DNA of 32,724 nucleotides from Folioceros fuciformis (taxonomy: Eukaryota > Anthocerotophyta > Anthocerotopsida > Anthocerotales), in NCBI GenBank assembly GCA_049999805.1, contig JBNGIO010006038.1, forward strand, positions 1 to 32,724, in the 5' to 3' direction. The notes under the pieces are model-generated. The model did no database searches and was not told the DNA's origin. It saw only the letters and a program-made list of their open reading frames with translations. Made by a program: the position numbers and the translations under genes. Position 1 is the first letter of the stretch. Every line of letters starts with the position of its first letter. Shown piece by piece: positions 32,031-32,724 of this stretch.

Positions 32031-32724
32031 GTCCCTCAATATTCGAGGTTATGGTATCATGATCGCGCGTGTGACGCTCGGGCCCAACATGTAAAAGCAT
32101 CACCCGTTATCTTTGCCCTTTAACACGCGCTGCCGACCCGTACCACCAACATTTATGGGGAGCGTGTCGGTGTACAATCGGGGTCTATTATTGTTTCCTT
32201 CCATGACTTTCATGTTAATTTTATGATTGTAAAAATACGAAAAATACATCTTTACTCTTTTATCAAAAGTCACAAGTAGCGTATCAAATACGTGAAGACG
32301 TATATACTCATAAAAATACTAATCTTTTCTTTAATTTTAATTTATTTCAAGAATTATTTAATTTAATACAAGAGGAAGAAGAGAAGGTGGAAGTTGCAGT
32401 TCCAGGAAGGAGGGAAAAAAGTCCATTCATAATAGAAGAAAAGTTGGTTACATGGTCATTGTATGGTAAATCTTAAACCCTAAATTATATTTTATTCATA
32501 AGACTCATATTAACTGAAATATTAGGGTTTAGAGAGGGTACCCTAAATTCAACTGAAAGGGGTATTTATTATTCATGTTGTGGAAAGTGAAAGTTATGTT
32601 GCTACCATGTTGCAATGTAATGCAGCCAGTCAATGCATGTTTTCAAACTTAACTAACTAGCTGGGTGAATATATCTGATATAAATGTAGCATTATTTAAC
32701 ATAAAGAAGTGATTAGCAGTACTT
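32031..32724. other. AT-rich flank, no gene seen
   Basis: Strongly AT-rich to the end of the window. A single ATTAGGGTTTAG lies near 32521. No coding, RNA or repeat feature can be supported. Confidence 0.5.

Noticed and set aside
1-32724. tRNA genes
   Set aside because: A visual search for B-box GGTTCGANTCC on both strands found no site with a matching A box and acceptor stem.

Overview
The window looks like nuclear DNA of a streptophyte, most likely a non-flowering land plant, although the species cannot be fixed from sequence alone. Reasons: genes are cut into many exons by short GT-AG introns (mostly 80-200 nt); the proteins have recognisable plant forms (NSR-type RRM protein, PAM16/TXR1, ARMC7, an N2227/CARNMT1 methyltransferase, an eIF4B-motif zinc-knuckle protein); a decayed PPR gene is present; and Arabidopsis-type TTTAGGG tracts lie inside the window. 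Three assembly gaps (100, 10 and 100 N) show it is draft assembly.

Layout. 1-1,560: AT-rich DNA, a 33-bp duplication and a 57-bp tandem array broken by N. About 1,690-3,020: a plus-strand cytochrome P450 pseudogene. 3,891-4,501: PAM16 (minus, 3 exons). 4,502-6,716: spacer plus the promoter and leader of the next gene. 6,717-8,327: an NSR-like RRM gene (plus, 6 coding exons), followed by 2.4 kb that reads best as a 3'-UTR intron. 11,018-12,162: ARMC7 (minus, at least 7 exons, first exon cut by a 100-N gap). 12,163-12,590: a tandem duplication directly upstream of ARMC7. 13,130-14,280: a decayed PPR gene. 14,360-24,660: about 10 kb of repeats. These include several short tandem arrays, a CCTAGGTC-type satellite, a GC-rich CCAG/GCTGG block with unidentified minus-strand coding relics at its two ends, and a 0.4-0.5 kb segment duplicated around 23-24 kb with an internal telomere-like tract and a 27-bp minisatellite. 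25,108-27,266: the eIF4B-motif/CCHC gene (plus, 5 exons). 28,021-31,402: the CARNMT1-like methyltransferase gene (plus, 17 exons). 31,403-32,724: 3' flank, a short GC-rich island and AT-rich DNA.

The five intact genes are housekeeping in character (mitochondrial import motor, RNA binding and splicing, armadillo scaffold, translation/RNA binding, small-molecule or protein methylation). They form no operon or obvious pathway. I see no convincing new system. The points most worth a second look are a probable GC-AG intron in ARMC7, two in-frame stop-free introns (possible exitrons), the long 3'-UTR intron of the NSR gene, the GC-rich block with coding relics, and the dead P450, whose heme loop has lost two residues. 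Exon borders come from homology and splice signals read by eye; no alignment or RNA data were available.
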